Positions 12,570-21,993 of a DNA stretch of 64,000 nt are shown piece after piece. The first letter of the stretch is position 1. The number at the start of each line of letters is the position of its first letter. The position numbers and the translations under genes are program-made. The notes under the pieces were generated by a model. That model did not search any database. It saw nothing but the letters and a program-made list of their open reading frames with translations, and was not told the DNA's origin. Source of the DNA: Mycobacterium yunnanensis (lineage in GTDB: Bacteria; Actinomycetota; Actinomycetes; Mycobacteriales; Mycobacteriaceae); NCBI RefSeq assembly GCF_025823185.1, contig NZ_JACKVK010000004.1, positions 1 through 64,000 of the forward strand. The letters are read 5' to 3'.

Positions 12570-13378
12570 GCTCGCCGGTTCCGGAGGAGTCACCGCAGGC
12601 AGGATTTCAGGTCCGGCTGAGCAACTTCGAGGGACCGTTCGACCTGCTGTTGCAGCTGATCTTCGCCCACCGGATGGACGTGACGGAGGTCGCGCTGCAC
12701 CGGGTGACCGACGACTTCATCGCCTACACCAAGCACGTCGGCCCCCAACTGGAGCTCGACGAGACCACGGCGTTCCTCGTGATTGCCGCCACCCTCCTCG
12801 ACCTCAAGGCAGCCCGGCTACTGCCCGCCGGCGAGGTGGACGACGAGGAGGACTTGGCGCTGCTCGAAGTCCGCGACCTGCTGTTCGCGCGGTTGCTGCA
12901 GTACCGGGCATTCAAGCACGTGGCGGTGATGTTCGGCGAGCTCGAAGCCGCGGCGCTGCGCAGCTACCCACGACTGGTGTCGCTGGAAGATCGGTTCTCC
13001 GACCTGTTGCCCGAGGTCATGCTGGGTGTGGATGCCGAGAGCTTCGCCCACATCGCCGCGACGGCCTTCACGCCGCGCCCCGTGCCGACGGTCGGCCTCA
13101 GCCACCTGCACGTCCAGGGTGTGTCGGTACCCGAGCAGGCTCGATTGTTGCTGGGGATGCTCGAAGAACGCGGTATCGGCGCGTGGGCGTCGTTCACCGA
13201 CCTCGTCGCCGACTGCGGCGCAACCATCGAGATCGTCGGGCGGTTCATGGCGCTGTTGGAGTTGTTCCGGGCCAACGCGGTAACATTCGACCAGCCAGAA
13301 CCGCTTGGAGTGCTGCAGATTTCGTGGACCGGGGATCGCCCGACCAGCGAATACCTGTCGACGGCGGTGGAAGAGTGA
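12566..13378 (+). CDS. scpA: Segregation and condensation protein A
   Basis: A 270-residue ScpA, the kleisin that bridges the two heads of the SMC dimer. The N-terminal FEGPFDLLLQLIFAHRMDVTEVAL motif is diagnostic. The C-terminal winged helix (SFTDLVADCGATIEIVGRFMALLELFRANAV) contacts an SMC head. The start overlaps the ParA stop; scpB follows after 10 bases, so the partners are made together. Confidence 0.93.
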   Translation: MSSPVPEESPQAGFQVRLSNFEGPFDLLLQLIFAHRMDVTEVALHRVTDDFIAYTKHVGPQLELDETTAFLVIAATLLDLKAARLLPAGEVDDEEDLALLEVRDLLFARLLQYRAFKHVAVMFGELEAAALRSYPRLVSLEDRFSDLLPEVMLGVDAESFAHIAATAFTPRPVPTVGLSHLHVQGVSVPEQARLLLGMLEERGIGAWASFTDLVADCGATIEIVGRFMALLELFRANAVTFDQPEPLGVLQISWTGDRPTSEYLSTAVEE

Positions 13379-13388
13379 GAAAACGCAG

Positions 13389-14084
13389 ATGACCGACGAC
13401 CACCCCAAACCCGACCATGCCTCCGATCTGGGGGTCGACCTCGCGCTGGAACCTCAGCTCCAGGACGCCGAATTGGGTGCCGTCCTCGAGGCGTTGTTGC
13501 TCGTGGTCGACGCGCCGGTCACCGTCGACGCGCTGGCCACGGCCGTCGAGCAGCCCGCCGACCGGGTGGCGGCGGCGCTGCGCGCGATGGCCGACGAGCT
13601 GACCGCGCGCGAGAGTGGCATCGACCTTCGCGAGGCCGGTGGCGGCTGGCGGATGTACACCCGGGCGCAGTACGCGCCGTTCGTCGAGCGGCTGCTGTTG
13701 GACGGCACCCGGTCGAAGCTGACCCGCGCCGCGCTGGAGACGCTGGCCGTGGTGGCCTACCGCCAACCGGTCAGTCGGGTGCGGGTGAGCGCCGTGCGCG
13801 GCGTCAACTGCGACGCGGTGATGCGCACGCTGTTGGCCCGCGGGCTGATCACCGAATCCGGCACCGACTCCGACACCGGCGCAACCACTTTCGCGACCAC
13901 CGAGCTCTTCCTCGAGCGGTTGGGACTCTCGACGCTGGCCGAGCTGCCCGACATCGCTCCGCTCCTGCCCGACGTCGACGTCATCGACGACATCACCGAG
14001 TCCTTGGCCGACGAACCCCGGTTCGTGAAACTCGGTGTGGTGCCCTCCAATCAATCGGTGGCCTTCGACGTGGACAAGGACTGA
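13389..14084 (+). CDS. scpB: Segregation and condensation protein B
   Basis: A 231-residue ScpB with two tandem winged-helix domains (ALLLVVDAPVTVDALATAVEQPADRVAAALRAM and LETLAVVAYRQPVSRVRVSAVRGVNCDAVMRTLLARGLI). It dimerises and binds the linker of ScpA. The length equals that of M. tuberculosis ScpB. The ATG at 13389 was chosen over longer in-frame starts because those would overlap scpA deeply and add Arg/Trp-rich non-homologous sequence. Confidence 0.92.
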   Translation: MTDDHPKPDHASDLGVDLALEPQLQDAELGAVLEALLLVVDAPVTVDALATAVEQPADRVAAALRAMADELTARESGIDLREAGGGWRMYTRAQYAPFVERLLLDGTRSKLTRAALETLAVVAYRQPVSRVRVSAVRGVNCDAVMRTLLARGLITESGTDSDTGATTFATTELFLERLGLSTLAELPDIAPLLPDVDVIDDITESLADEPRFVKLGVVPSNQSVAFDVDKD

Positions 14085-14085
14085 C

Positions 14086-14832
14086 ATGAGCGAGGAAGAC
14101 GAAGGCACGCGACTGCAGAAGGTGCTGTCTCAGGCGGGAGTTGCCTCTCGCCGCGTCGCCGAACGCATGATCCGCGACGGCCGGGTGGAGGTCGACGGTC
14201 ACATCGTGACCGAGATGGGCACCCGGGTCGACGCCGACAACGCCGACATCCGCGTCGACGGCGTGAAGATCCGGCGCGACGACACCATGGTCTACCTCGC
14301 GATCAACAAGGAACGCGGGATGCATTCGACGATGTCGGACGACCAGGGCAGGCCCTGCGTCGGCGACCTGGTCGAGTACCGGGTGCGCGGCCACAAGAAG
14401 CTCTTCCACGTCGGCCGCCTCGACGCCGACACCGAGGGGCTGCTGATCCTGACCAACGACGGGGAACTGGCGCACCGGCTGATGCACCCGTCCTACGAAG
14501 TGCCCAAGACCTACCTGGCCACCGTCGTCGGGTCGGTGCCGCGCGGTCTGGGCAAGAAGCTCAAGGAGGGCATCGAGCTCGACGACGGCCCCATCCACGT
14601 GGACGACTTCGCGATGGTGGACGCGGTGCCCGGCAAGTCGCTGGTCTCGGTGACGTTGCACGAGGGGCGAAAGCGCATCGTGCGACGAATGTTGGCCGCG
14701 GTCGGCTTTCCCGTCACCGACCTGGTGCGCACCGACATCGGCACGGTCAGCCTCGGCGAGCAGAAGCCGGGCAGCATCCGGGTTCTCACCAGCAAAGAGG
14801 TCGGCGAACTCTACAAGGCGGTGGGAATGTGA
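14086..14832 (+). CDS. rluB: 23S rRNA pseudouridine synthase, RluB type
   Basis: A 248-residue RsuA/RluB-family pseudouridine synthase. It has an N-terminal S4 domain ([21 protein letters not shown]) and the catalytic motif [19 protein letters not shown] with the active Asp. The enzyme isomerises a uridine in 23S rRNA, U2605-type in other bacteria. The ATG at 14086 follows AAGGA and starts one base after the scpB stop. The stop overlaps cmk (GTGA). This order (scpB-rluB-cmk-der) is conserved in actinobacteria. Confidence 0.93.
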   Translation: MSEEDEGTRLQKVLSQAGVASRRVAERMIRDGRVEVDGHIVTEMGTRVDADNADIRVDGVKIRRDDTMVYLAINKERGMHSTMSDDQGRPCVGDLVEYRVRGHKKLFHVGRLDADTEGLLILTNDGELAHRLMHPSYEVPKTYLATVVGSVPRGLGKKLKEGIELDDGPIHVDDFAMVDAVPGKSLVSVTLHEGRKRIVRRMLAAVGFPVTDLVRTDIGTVSLGEQKPGSIRVLTSKEVGELYKAVGM

Positions 14833-15536
14833 GTGCCCCTTTGACCATCGCAGTCGACGGTCCGGCCGGCACCGGAAAGTCTTCAGTGTCACGGGGTTTG
14901 GCGAGGGCCCTTGGCGCGCGCTACCTCAACACCGGTGCGATGTACCGGATCGTGACGCTGGCCGTGTTGCGCGCGGGAGTGGCTCCCGACGACGCCGTGG
15001 CCGTGGCCGAGTTGGCCGCTGGTGTCGACCTGGCCGTCGGTTTCGACCCCGATGAAGACCTGTACTTCCTTGGCGGAGAAGACGTCTCGCTCGAGATTCG
15101 CGGCGACGCGGTGACCAAGGCCGTCTCGGCGGTCTCCGCCGTCCCCGAGGTGCGCACTCGGCTCGTCGAGCGGCAACGCGAACTGGCCGACGGCACCGTC
15201 GCCGTGGTGGTCGAGGGCCGCGACATCGGCACCGTGGTCCTGCCGGACGCCGATCTCAAGGTCTACCTGACGGCGTCGCCGGAGGAGCGGGCCCGCCGCC
15301 GCAACGACCAGAACGTCGAATCCGGTCAGCCCGGCGACTACGACGCCGTGCTGGCCGACGTCTTGCGTCGCGACCACCTCGACTCGACCCGCGCCGTGTC
15401 GCCCTTGCGGGCGGCCGACGACGCGATCGTCGTCGACAGCAGTGACATGTCCCAATCCGAAACCGTGGCAAGGCTTCTCGACCTGGTCGAGCATCTCGAC
15501 GAGCGCATGCGCGAAGAACAGAAGGCCCGACGATGA
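14829..15536 (+). CDS. cmk: Cytidylate kinase
   Basis: A 235-residue cytidylate kinase phosphorylating CMP/dCMP with ATP. The P-loop is [16 protein letters not shown] at about 9-24, the CMP-binding region YLNTGAMYR follows, and [31 protein letters not shown] covers the binding and lid region. It feeds the pyrimidine pool that pyrG also serves. Both ends overlap neighbours (GTGA with rluB, ATGA with der). Confidence 0.95.
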   Translation: MSAPLTIAVDGPAGTGKSSVSRGLARALGARYLNTGAMYRIVTLAVLRAGVAPDDAVAVAELAAGVDLAVGFDPDEDLYFLGGEDVSLEIRGDAVTKAVSAVSAVPEVRTRLVERQRELADGTVAVVVEGRDIGTVVLPDADLKVYLTASPEERARRRNDQNVESGQPGDYDAVLADVLRRDHLDSTRAVSPLRAADDAIVVDSSDMSQSETVARLLDLVEHLDERMREEQKARR

Positions 15537-16960
15537 GCGACGACGACGTAGCGGACGGCACCTGGTCCGACGAGAGTGACTGGGAGCTGCCCCCCGAGGG
15601 TGTCGAGTTCGGGGACTTGGAGGCCGAGTTCGCCCCACCGCCGGTCGTCGCGGTCGTCGGACGGCCCAACGTCGGCAAGTCCACGTTGGTCAACCGCATC
15701 CTGGGTCGGCGCGAGGCCGTGGTGCAGGACATCCCCGGCGTCACCCGCGACCGGGTGTCCTATGACGCGAACTGGTTGGGTCGCCGATTCATGGTGCAGG
15801 ACACGGGCGGCTGGGAACCCGACGCCAAGGGTCTGCAGCAGCTGGTGGCCGAGCAGGCCACGGTCGCCATGCGCACCGCCGACGCCATCATTCTGGTGGT
15901 CGACGCGGTGACCGGCGCGACCAGTGCCGACGAGGCCGCGGCCAAGCGCCTGCAGAAGTCGGGCAAACCGGTGTTCCTGGCTGCGAACAAGGTCGACAAC
16001 GAGAAGATGGAGTCCGAGGCGGCGCTGCTGTGGTCCCTCGGACTGGGGCAGCCGCACCCGGTCAGCGCGATGCACGGCCGCGGTGTGGCCGACCTGCTCG
16101 ACGCCGTATTCGAGGTGCTGCCCGAGGTCTCCGAGATGGGCTCGACCACCGGTGGCCCACGCCGCGTGGCACTGGTCGGCAAGCCGAATGTCGGCAAGAG
16201 CTCACTGATCAACCGGCTCGCCAACGAGGAGCGGTCGGTGGTGCACGACGTCGCGGGCACCACCGTCGACCCCGTCGACTCGCTGATCGAGCTGGGCGGC
16301 AAGCTCTGGCGCTTCGTCGACACGGCGGGTCTGCGGCGCAAGGTCGGCCAAGCCAGCGGGCACGAGTTCTACGCCTCGGTGCGCACTCACGGTGCGATCG
16401 ACTCGGCCGAGGTCGTCATCGTCCTCATCGACTCCTCGCAGCCGTTGACCGAGCAGGACCAACGGGTGCTCTCGATGGTCATCGAGGCCGGTCGCGCGGT
16501 GGTGCTGGCGTTCAACAAGTGGGACTTGATGGACGAGGACCGGCGTTTCCTTCTCGATCGCGAGATCGACCTGTCCTTGGAGCAGGTGCAGTGGGCGCAG
16601 CGGGTCAACATCTCCGCCAAGACCGGCCGTGCGGTGCAGAAGCTCGTGCCGGCCCTGGAGAGCGCGCTCGCGTCGTGGGACAAGCGCATCACCACCGGAC
16701 AGCTCAACACGTTCCTCAAGGAGCTCGTCGCCGCGACGCCGCCGCCCGTGCGAGGTGGCAAGCAGCCCAAGATCCTCTTCGCCACCCAGGCGACGGCCCG
16801 GCCCCCGACCTTCGTGCTGTTCACTTCGGGCTTCCTGGAGGCGGGCTATCGCCGTTTCATCGAGCGCAAGCTGCGCGAGAAGTTTGGCTTCGAGGGCAGC
16901 CCCATCAAGATCAACGTGCGGGTTCGGGAGAAGCGGTCGGCAGGCGGCAAGAAGCGCTGA
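15533..16960 (+). CDS. der: Ribosome-associated GTPase Der (EngA)
   Basis: A 475-residue double GTPase required for 50S assembly. It has an acidic ~40-residue N-tail and G domain 1 ([26 protein letters not shown]). G domain 2 has [22 protein letters not shown] and NKWD. A C-terminal KH-like domain ends in Lys/Arg-rich residues. It is the last gene of the conserved block; a 35-base gap follows. Confidence 0.96.
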   Translation: MSDDDVADGTWSDESDWELPPEGVEFGDLEAEFAPPPVVAVVGRPNVGKSTLVNRILGRREAVVQDIPGVTRDRVSYDANWLGRRFMVQDTGGWEPDAKGLQQLVAEQATVAMRTADAIILVVDAVTGATSADEAAAKRLQKSGKPVFLAANKVDNEKMESEAALLWSLGLGQPHPVSAMHGRGVADLLDAVFEVLPEVSEMGSTTGGPRRVALVGKPNVGKSSLINRLANEERSVVHDVAGTTVDPVDSLIELGGKLWRFVDTAGLRRKVGQASGHEFYASVRTHGAIDSAEVVIVLIDSSQPLTEQDQRVLSMVIEAGRAVVLAFNKWDLMDEDRRFLLDREIDLSLEQVQWAQRVNISAKTGRAVQKLVPALESALASWDKRITTGQLNTFLKELVAATPPPVRGGKQPKILFATQATARPPTFVLFTSGFLEAGYRRFIERKLREKFGFEGSPIKINVRVREKRSAGGKKR

Positions 16961-16995
16961 CGGGCGGCCGTTCTCGGCCCGATAGGGTTTGACCG

Positions 16996-17769
16996 GTGTC
17001 CGTCGCCCACATGATTCTGATCGCTCTGGCAGGGGTGGGAGCTGGCGCGATCAACGCGGTCGTCGGCTCGGGCACCCTGATCACGTTCCCGACGTTGGTG
17101 GCGCTGGGCTTTCCGCCCGTCACGGCGACGATGTCGAACGCAGTCGGTCTGGTGGCCGGCGGTGTCTCGGGGACCTGGGGTTACCGTCGCGAGCTCCGCG
17201 GACAGTGGAAGCGGCTGCGGTGGCAGATCCCGGGATCCCTCCTGGGGGCGATCCTGGGGTCGTGGCTGCTGCTGCACCTACCGGAGAAGGTGTTCGTCGC
17301 GGTCGTGCCCGTGCTGCTCATCGGCGCCCTGCTGCTGGTGGTGTTTGGCCCGAAGATTCAGGCCTGGGCCAATAAGCGGTCCGGGGAGGAAGGCGCACCG
17401 ATATCCAGGGGCCGAATGGTTCTGTTGGTGTTGGGGACGTTTGCCGTCGGCGTCTACGGCGGATACTTCACCGCCGCCCAGGGCATCTTGCTCATCGGCA
17501 TCATGGGGGCGCTGCTGCCCGAGTCGATGCAGCGGATGAACGCGGCGAAGAACCTGCTGTCGCTGTTGGTCAACGTGGTGGCCGCCGCGGCGTACACCCT
17601 GGTGGCATTCGACCGAATCAGCTGGGTGGCGGCGGGGCTCATCGCCGTCGGCTCCTTGGCGGGCGGCTTCCTCGGGGCGCACTACGGGCGGCGTCTGTCG
17701 CCCCTCGCCTTGCGAATCATCATCGTGATCGTCGGGCTGATTGGGTTGTGGCGCCTGCTGGCGGTCTAG
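16996..17769 (+). CDS. TauE/SafE family membrane transporter
   Basis: A 257-residue membrane protein with about eight hydrophobic segments in two homologous halves. Each half starts with a small-residue motif (GAGAINAVVGSGTLITFPTL near the N-terminus; YGGYFTAAQGILLIGIMG near 155), characteristic of TauE/SafE (UPF0721). Members export or import sulfonates, sulfite or other organic anions; the substrate here is unknown. The GTG start is probably leaderless: TAGGGT at 16983-16988 would put a transcript start near 16996. It converges on and overlaps the next gene by four bases. Confidence 0.85.
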   Translation: MSVAHMILIALAGVGAGAINAVVGSGTLITFPTLVALGFPPVTATMSNAVGLVAGGVSGTWGYRRELRGQWKRLRWQIPGSLLGAILGSWLLLHLPEKVFVAVVPVLLIGALLLVVFGPKIQAWANKRSGEEGAPISRGRMVLLVLGTFAVGVYGGYFTAAQGILLIGIMGALLPESMQRMNAAKNLLSLLVNVVAAAAYTLVAFDRISWVAAGLIAVGSLAGGFLGAHYGRRLSPLALRIIIVIVGLIGLWRLLAV

Positions 17770-18836
17770 ACGTCCGAGCTCTCGCGCCAGAGGTCGATGC
17801 CGGAGTCCGACGCGTACTCGTCGATCTTGGCGAGCTCGTCGTCGGTGAAGTCCAGGTTGTCCAGGGCCCCGAGGTTCTCGTCGAGCTGTTCGACGCTGGA
17901 GGCGCCGATCAGCGTCGACGCGACCGCGGGGTCGCGCAGCACCCAGGCCAGTGCGAGCTGCGCCAGGGACTGACCGCGGTCCTTGGCAATGGCCGCGAGC
18001 CCACGCAGCTGTCCGAGGACCTCGTCGGTGACCAGGTCGTCGTCGAAGGTGGGACGCGCCGTGGCACGGTCGACGTCGGCTGCGGCCCGCTCGAGGTAGC
18101 GATCGGTCAGCAGGCCCTGGCCGAGCGCGGTGAACGCGATGGCGCCCATGCCCGCCTTGGTCAACTCGTCGGTCAGGCCGCCCTCGATCCACCGGTTCAA
18201 CAGAGAATAGGAGGGCTGGTGGATGACCAGGGGGGTGCCGAGGCGCTGCGCGATGGCCGACGCCTCGGCGGTCTTGGCCGCCGAGTAGGACGAAATGCCA
18301 ACGTAGCGAGCCTTACCCGCGCGCACCGCCGTGTCGAGGGCGCCGATCGTCTCCTCCAGCGGCGTCACCGGGTCGATGCGGTGGGAGTAGAAGACGTCGA
18401 CGTAGTCCAGGCTCATCCGCTCGAGCGATTCGTCGAGGCTGGCCAATAGATAGGCGCGGCTGCCGAGCTGACCGTACGGGCCGGGCCACATGTCCCAGCC
18501 GGCCTTGGTGGAGATGATCATCTCGTTGCGATACGGCTTGAAGTCGCGGCGCATCATCCGGCCGAAGTTCTCCTCGGCGGACCCATAGGGCGGGCCATAG
18601 TTGTTGGCCAGGTCGAAGTGGGTGATCCCGCGGTCGAAGGCGTGACGCAGTACCTCGCGGATGACGTCGAAGGGCCGGTTGTCCCCGAAGTTGTACCAGA
18701 GGCCCAGCGAGATGGCCGGGAGCAGCAGGCCCGACGTCCCGACGCGGCGGTAGGGCATGGAGTCGTAGCGACTCTTGGCCGCCACCCATGGGTCATGGGT
18801 GAAGGGAACATCGGTGATGGCGAGGTCGTCGGACAT
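17766..18836 (-). CDS. Aldo/keto reductase, YghZ-like
   Basis: A 356-residue NADPH-dependent aldo/keto reductase resembling E. coli YghZ (AKR14), which reduces L-glyceraldehyde-3-phosphate and methylglyoxal. It has the catalytic tetrad region FDLANNYGPPYG (Asp, Tyr), STKAGWDMWPGPYG (Lys) and VFYSHRID (His), then a C-terminal NADP site (GASSVEQLDENLGAL). It lies 23 bases downstream of the photolyase-like gene, so they may share a transcript. AGGATCGAG precedes the ATG. The physiological substrate is inferred only. Confidence 0.87.
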   Translation of the reverse strand: MSDDLAITDVPFTHDPWVAAKSRYDSMPYRRVGTSGLLLPAISLGLWYNFGDNRPFDVIREVLRHAFDRGITHFDLANNYGPPYGSAEENFGRMMRRDFKPYRNEMIISTKAGWDMWPGPYGQLGSRAYLLASLDESLERMSLDYVDVFYSHRIDPVTPLEETIGALDTAVRAGKARYVGISSYSAAKTAEASAIAQRLGTPLVIHQPSYSLLNRWIEGGLTDELTKAGMGAIAFTALGQGLLTDRYLERAAADVDRATARPTFDDDLVTDEVLGQLRGLAAIAKDRGQSLAQLALAWVLRDPAVASTLIGASSVEQLDENLGALDNLDFTDDELAKIDEYASDSGIDLWRESSDV

Positions 18837-18859
18837 GACTCGATCCTAGGCGCGTCGGA

Positions 18860-20353
18860 TCAGAATTCTTCGCGATGTGCCTCTTGTTCGAGGACGGCGT
18901 CGAGGTCCTTGAGCCGGTCCATGTTCGCCACCACCCGCTGCGTGCGGTTGTTCTTCGCGAGCATGTCGCGGTGCTCGTTGACGAAGTTCCAATAGCCAGC
19001 GGTGAAGGGGCACGCGTCGTCGCCGAGGCGCTTCTTGGGGTCGTAGGCGCAGTCGCCGCAATGGTTGCTCATCTTGTTGATGTAGGCCCCGCCGGAGGCG
19101 TACGGCTTGGTGGCCAGGAGGCCGCCGTCGGCGTGTTGACTCATGCCGACGACGTTGGTCGGCATGACCCAGCGGAAGCCGTCGACGTAGGCGGTGGCGA
19201 ACCACTCGGTGAGTTCGGCCGGCTGGTACCCACGCTGCAGGGCGTGATTGCCCAGGATCATCAGACGTTGGATGTGGTGGTTCCACCCGCGGTCTCGAAC
19301 GCCCATCAACGCGTGCCGCAGGCACTCCGCGGTGACGGCGTCGGCGTCGAGGTTCGCCCACCAGTCGGGCAGTTTCCGTTGTGCGCCAAGGGCATTGTTC
19401 TTGGTGTACTTCGGACCGAAGTGCCAATACAGGTGCCACATGTACTCACGCCAGCCCAGGATCTGGCGGATGAAGCCCTCGACGGCAGCCAGTGGCGCCT
19501 GACCGTCGCGGTAGGCCTTTTCGGCCGCCTCGACCGCTTCGAGCGGATGCAAGACGCCGAGGTTGAGCGGCACCGACAGCAGCGAGTGCGACATCGCCCA
19601 GTCGTCGCCCATCATGGCGTCCTCGTAGCGGCCGAACTCCGGGAGTCGGTGTTCGAGGAACCGCTGCAGGGCGCGCTTGGCCTCGGTGGGGGTGACCGCG
19701 AACAGTCGAGGGCCGTCGACGCCGACGGTGTCGAGGTCCATCGCGTCGAGGTCGTGACGCACGCGCTCGTCGATGTCGTCTTCGCGGGGTTGGTATGGCT
19801 TGGGCAGGCCGAGGGTCTTCTGCTTCTTGGGTGGGGATTCGCGGTTGTCCTCGTCGTAGTTCCATCGGCTGCCCACGGGCTCGCGCCCGTCCATCAGGAC
19901 GTCGAACCGGCGGCGCTGATCGCGGTAGAAGTCCTCCATGCGAAAGCGGGTACGGTCACCTGCCCACTGCTGAAAGTCCTTGCGAGGCAGGGCAAATGTC
20001 GGGGTGGGCAAGACCTCGGTGACGAGTCCCTGCTTCTGCAGGCGATGCACGAACCGCTCGGCGGCGTGCGAGGTCGGTTCGTGGACGAGCACCGGGCGGC
20101 CGTACTGCTCGAGCGCGTCGGTGTAGGTGTCGGACGTGACGAGGGTTGCCCGGTCGCCGAGGTCGCGCTCGGCGTGCCGAAGCCCCGAGACGACCAGGTG
20201 CAGCTTCTGCCGGTGGTAGCGGCGCTTGCGCAGTGCGGCGGTGGCCTCGACCAGAAGCACCTCGCGATGTGCGTGCTCACCGCCGTGCACCGCCGGGCCC
20301 AGTTGGTCGGCGAAGAGCCATAGGGGAGTGTCGTCACGCGTCGTCGGAGCCAC
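18860..20353 (-). CDS. Fe-S cryptochrome/(6-4) photolyase, PhrB-like
   Basis: A 497-residue deoxyribodipyrimidine photolyase-related protein. Four Cys at 344, 432, 435 and 448 reproduce the spacing (88, 3, 13) of the [4Fe-4S] ligands I recall for Agrobacterium PhrB. The His pair at 359-360 (WNHHIQRLMILGNHAL) matches PhrB's catalytic His pair in the same offset. The N-terminal half is the antenna-binding Rossmann domain (LWLFADQLGP start); the C-terminal helical domain binds FAD. It probably repairs (6-4) photoproducts with light. The open frame extends through the tRNA gene, so GTG 20353 was chosen; no clear ribosome site is present and the transcript may be leaderless. Confidence 0.88.
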   Translation of the reverse strand: MAPTTRDDTPLWLFADQLGPAVHGGEHAHREVLLVEATAALRKRRYHRQKLHLVVSGLRHAERDLGDRATLVTSDTYTDALEQYGRPVLVHEPTSHAAERFVHRLQKQGLVTEVLPTPTFALPRKDFQQWAGDRTRFRMEDFYRDQRRRFDVLMDGREPVGSRWNYDEDNRESPPKKQKTLGLPKPYQPREDDIDERVRHDLDAMDLDTVGVDGPRLFAVTPTEAKRALQRFLEHRLPEFGRYEDAMMGDDWAMSHSLLSVPLNLGVLHPLEAVEAAEKAYRDGQAPLAAVEGFIRQILGWREYMWHLYWHFGPKYTKNNALGAQRKLPDWWANLDADAVTAECLRHALMGVRDRGWNHHIQRLMILGNHALQRGYQPAELTEWFATAYVDGFRWVMPTNVVGMSQHADGGLLATKPYASGGAYINKMSNHCGDCAYDPKKRLGDDACPFTAGYWNFVNEHRDMLAKNNRTQRVVANMDRLKDLDAVLEQEAHREEF

Positions 20354-20390
20354 GGGGATCAAGTACCCGCGGGGGGCCTGGGTGATGCGG

Positions 20391-20419
20391 TTGGGAGTCC
20401 ACCGCCCTGCTCCTGTAAC
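20391..20419 (+). promoter_or_regulatory. Putative tRNA-Pro promoter
   Basis: TTGGGA at 20391-20396 and TGTAAC at 20414-20419 are separated by 17 bases, a reasonable sigma-70 (SigA) layout. A start near 20426 would give a 28-base leader before the tRNA. It overlaps the region upstream of the oppositely oriented photolyase gene. Confidence 0.45.
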
Positions 20420-20453
20420 ATTTCGTCGGCTGCCGGTGATCCCGGCAGCGTCG

Positions 20454-20527
<74 letters not shown>

Positions 20528-20534
20528 CCGCGTG

Positions 20535-20564
20535 AACCCGCTCCGACTGGTGTCGGGGCGGGTT
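20535..20564 (+). terminator. Bidirectional terminator after tRNA-Pro
   Basis: A hairpin AACCCGCtCCGAC / GTCGGgGCGGGTT with a four-base loop, followed by TCGTTC. It lies between the tRNA (+) and the end of the TetR gene (-), so it can stop transcription from both sides. Confidence 0.75.
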
Positions 20565-20568
20565 TCGT

Positions 20569-21180
20569 TCACAGGCGTTTAAGTGCGTGGACGTTGGACG
20601 ACAAGACTTCGTCGGACAGTTGGGGGTCGACTTCGGCTACGGCGCGAGCGATGAGCTGGGCTCCCACCATCTGGCTGAAGAGCGCGATGGCCAGCTCGCG
20701 GGCCTTGCGTGAGTCGAGCTTCGTCCCCCTCTGGCGTGCGCTGGTCTTGAGCAGATCGGTGAATGCGTCGATGTAGCCCTGCAGCCCACGTCGATACTCC
20801 TGTTGGGCCTTGACTCCATGACGCCCGGCGTCGGCGGCCAGGGCAGCCGACGCGCATCCGTGTTCGGGATGGTCGCGGTGGTCGGTGCTGAGATAGGCAT
20901 CGACGATGGCGTGGAGGGCAGCGCGAGCGGAGCGGGCGTGATCGTCGACCAGTGCGGCGACGGTGTCGAGCGAATCGGTGAACCCCTGGTGGAGAACCTC
21001 CAAAGCGAGATCCTCCTTGGAGGTGAAGTGGTTGTAGAAGCCGCCGTGGGTCATGCCGGCGGCCTTCATCAGGTCGTCGATGCCCACGCCGTCGATACCA
21101 CGCGCCTTGAATCCTTCCCCGGCGGCCGCGACGATGCGTCCGCGGTTGCGCTCCTTCTGTTCACGTGAGATACGAGGCAT
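20569..21180 (-). CDS. TetR-family repressor
   Basis: A 203-residue TetR regulator. The N-terminal HTH is RIVAAAGEGFKARGIDGVGIDDLMKAAGMTHGGFYNHFTSKEDL; the ligand domain is typical of the family controlling dehydrogenases (CASAALAADAGR region). The ATG at 21180 has AAGGGAG upstream; an earlier in-frame start would run through the divergent promoter. It is divergent from the F420/NADP-reductase-like gene and most likely represses it through the palindrome at 21307-21330. Confidence 0.9.
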   Translation of the reverse strand: MPRISREQKERNRGRIVAAAGEGFKARGIDGVGIDDLMKAAGMTHGGFYNHFTSKEDLALEVLHQGFTDSLDTVAALVDDHARSARAALHAIVDAYLSTDHRDHPEHGCASAALAADAGRHGVKAQQEYRRGLQGYIDAFTDLLKTSARQRGTKLDSRKARELAIALFSQMVGAQLIARAVAEVDPQLSDEVLSSNVHALKRL

Positions 21181-21271
21181 CGATTCTCCCTTCGCCGGCG
21201 GCCCCCGGGGCCCGCCGGGGAATGCCCGACGTTCGATGGCGGCCATCATCAAAATAGCGCACGCCTTCTCC

Positions 21272-21330
21272 TTGACATCTATTGATGACGTATGACATTT
21301 TAAGATCATCAATGACGTTCGTCATTGATG
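21272..21330 (+). promoter_or_regulatory. Divergent promoter with TetR operator
   Basis: A TTGACA box lies at 21272-21277. At 21307-21330 there is a perfect inverted repeat, CATCAATGACG and its complement separated by TT (11-bp arms). A half-site-like ATTGATGACG lies at 21281-21290. The size and placement between a tetR gene and the gene it faces are typical of a TetR operator. Base composition is locally AT-rich compared with the surroundings. Confidence 0.75.
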
Positions 21331-21346
21331 CGACGGATGGAAGATC

Positions 21347-21949
21347 GTGAACTTTGGAACCATCGGTGCCGGGACCATCGCCCAGGCCGTTGCCCGTCAC
21401 CTGGTAGCGGCCGGTCACCGGGTGGTGGTGAGCAACAGCCGTGGGCCGTCCACCCTGAACGAGGTGGTCTCGACCCTGGGGCCACTGGCGTCGGCGGGAA
21501 CGGTCGCCCAGGCAGCGCGCGCCGACATGGTGTTCCTCACGGTGCCGTGGTGGAACGTCGAGGCGGCTTTGGGCGGATTGCCGTCCTGGGACGGCCGCAT
21601 ACTCGTCGACGCCACCAACCAGTTCGCAAAGGCGGATCCCCTCGAGGTCGCCGATCTCGGCGAGTCGACCGGTAGCGAGTGGGTCGCCTCGCTTGCTCCG
21701 GGTGCCCGAATCGTGAAGGGGTTCAACACCTTGCATGCCCGCTACATCATCCCCGATCCACGGCACGAGGCCGGTCGTCAACTCTTGTTCTACGCGGGTG
21801 ACGACGCCCCGGCCAAGGCAACCTTCCAGCAGGTGTTCGAGGGGTTGGGTTTCGCACCGGTTGACGTCGGGCCGCTCCGTGACGGCGGTCGGCTCATGCA
21901 GGTCGGTGGCGGCCCCCTCTCCGCACTCCACGCCCTCAGGCAGGACTGA
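21347..21949 (+). CDS. F420H2:NADP oxidoreductase-like protein
   Basis: A 200-residue Rossmann protein of the NADP-dependent F420 reductase / NADPH-binding family. The N-terminal FGTIGAGTIAQAVARHLVAAGHRVVVSNSRGP binds dinucleotide, with Ser-Arg after strand 2 favouring NADP. VKGFNTLHARYI is the family's conserved central motif. It may transfer hydride between NADP and F420, or act on a small molecule as a dehydrogenase. The GTG at 21347 follows GGATGGAAG. It is the first gene of a two-gene TetR-controlled unit. Confidence 0.82.
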   Translation: MNFGTIGAGTIAQAVARHLVAAGHRVVVSNSRGPSTLNEVVSTLGPLASAGTVAQAARADMVFLTVPWWNVEAALGGLPSWDGRILVDATNQFAKADPLEVADLGESTGSEWVASLAPGARIVKGFNTLHARYIIPDPRHEAGRQLLFYAGDDAPAKATFQQVFEGLGFAPVDVGPLRDGGRLMQVGGGPLSALHALRQD

Positions 21950-21993
21950 TCGCCTGTGGTGACCAACGAGCCCACTCGGAACGGAGAATCATC

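Noticed and set aside
18875..20323. A 482-codon plus-strand frame antisense to the photolyase
   Set aside because: The minus-strand product has exact Fe-S Cys spacing and FAD-domain motifs; the antisense product has none.
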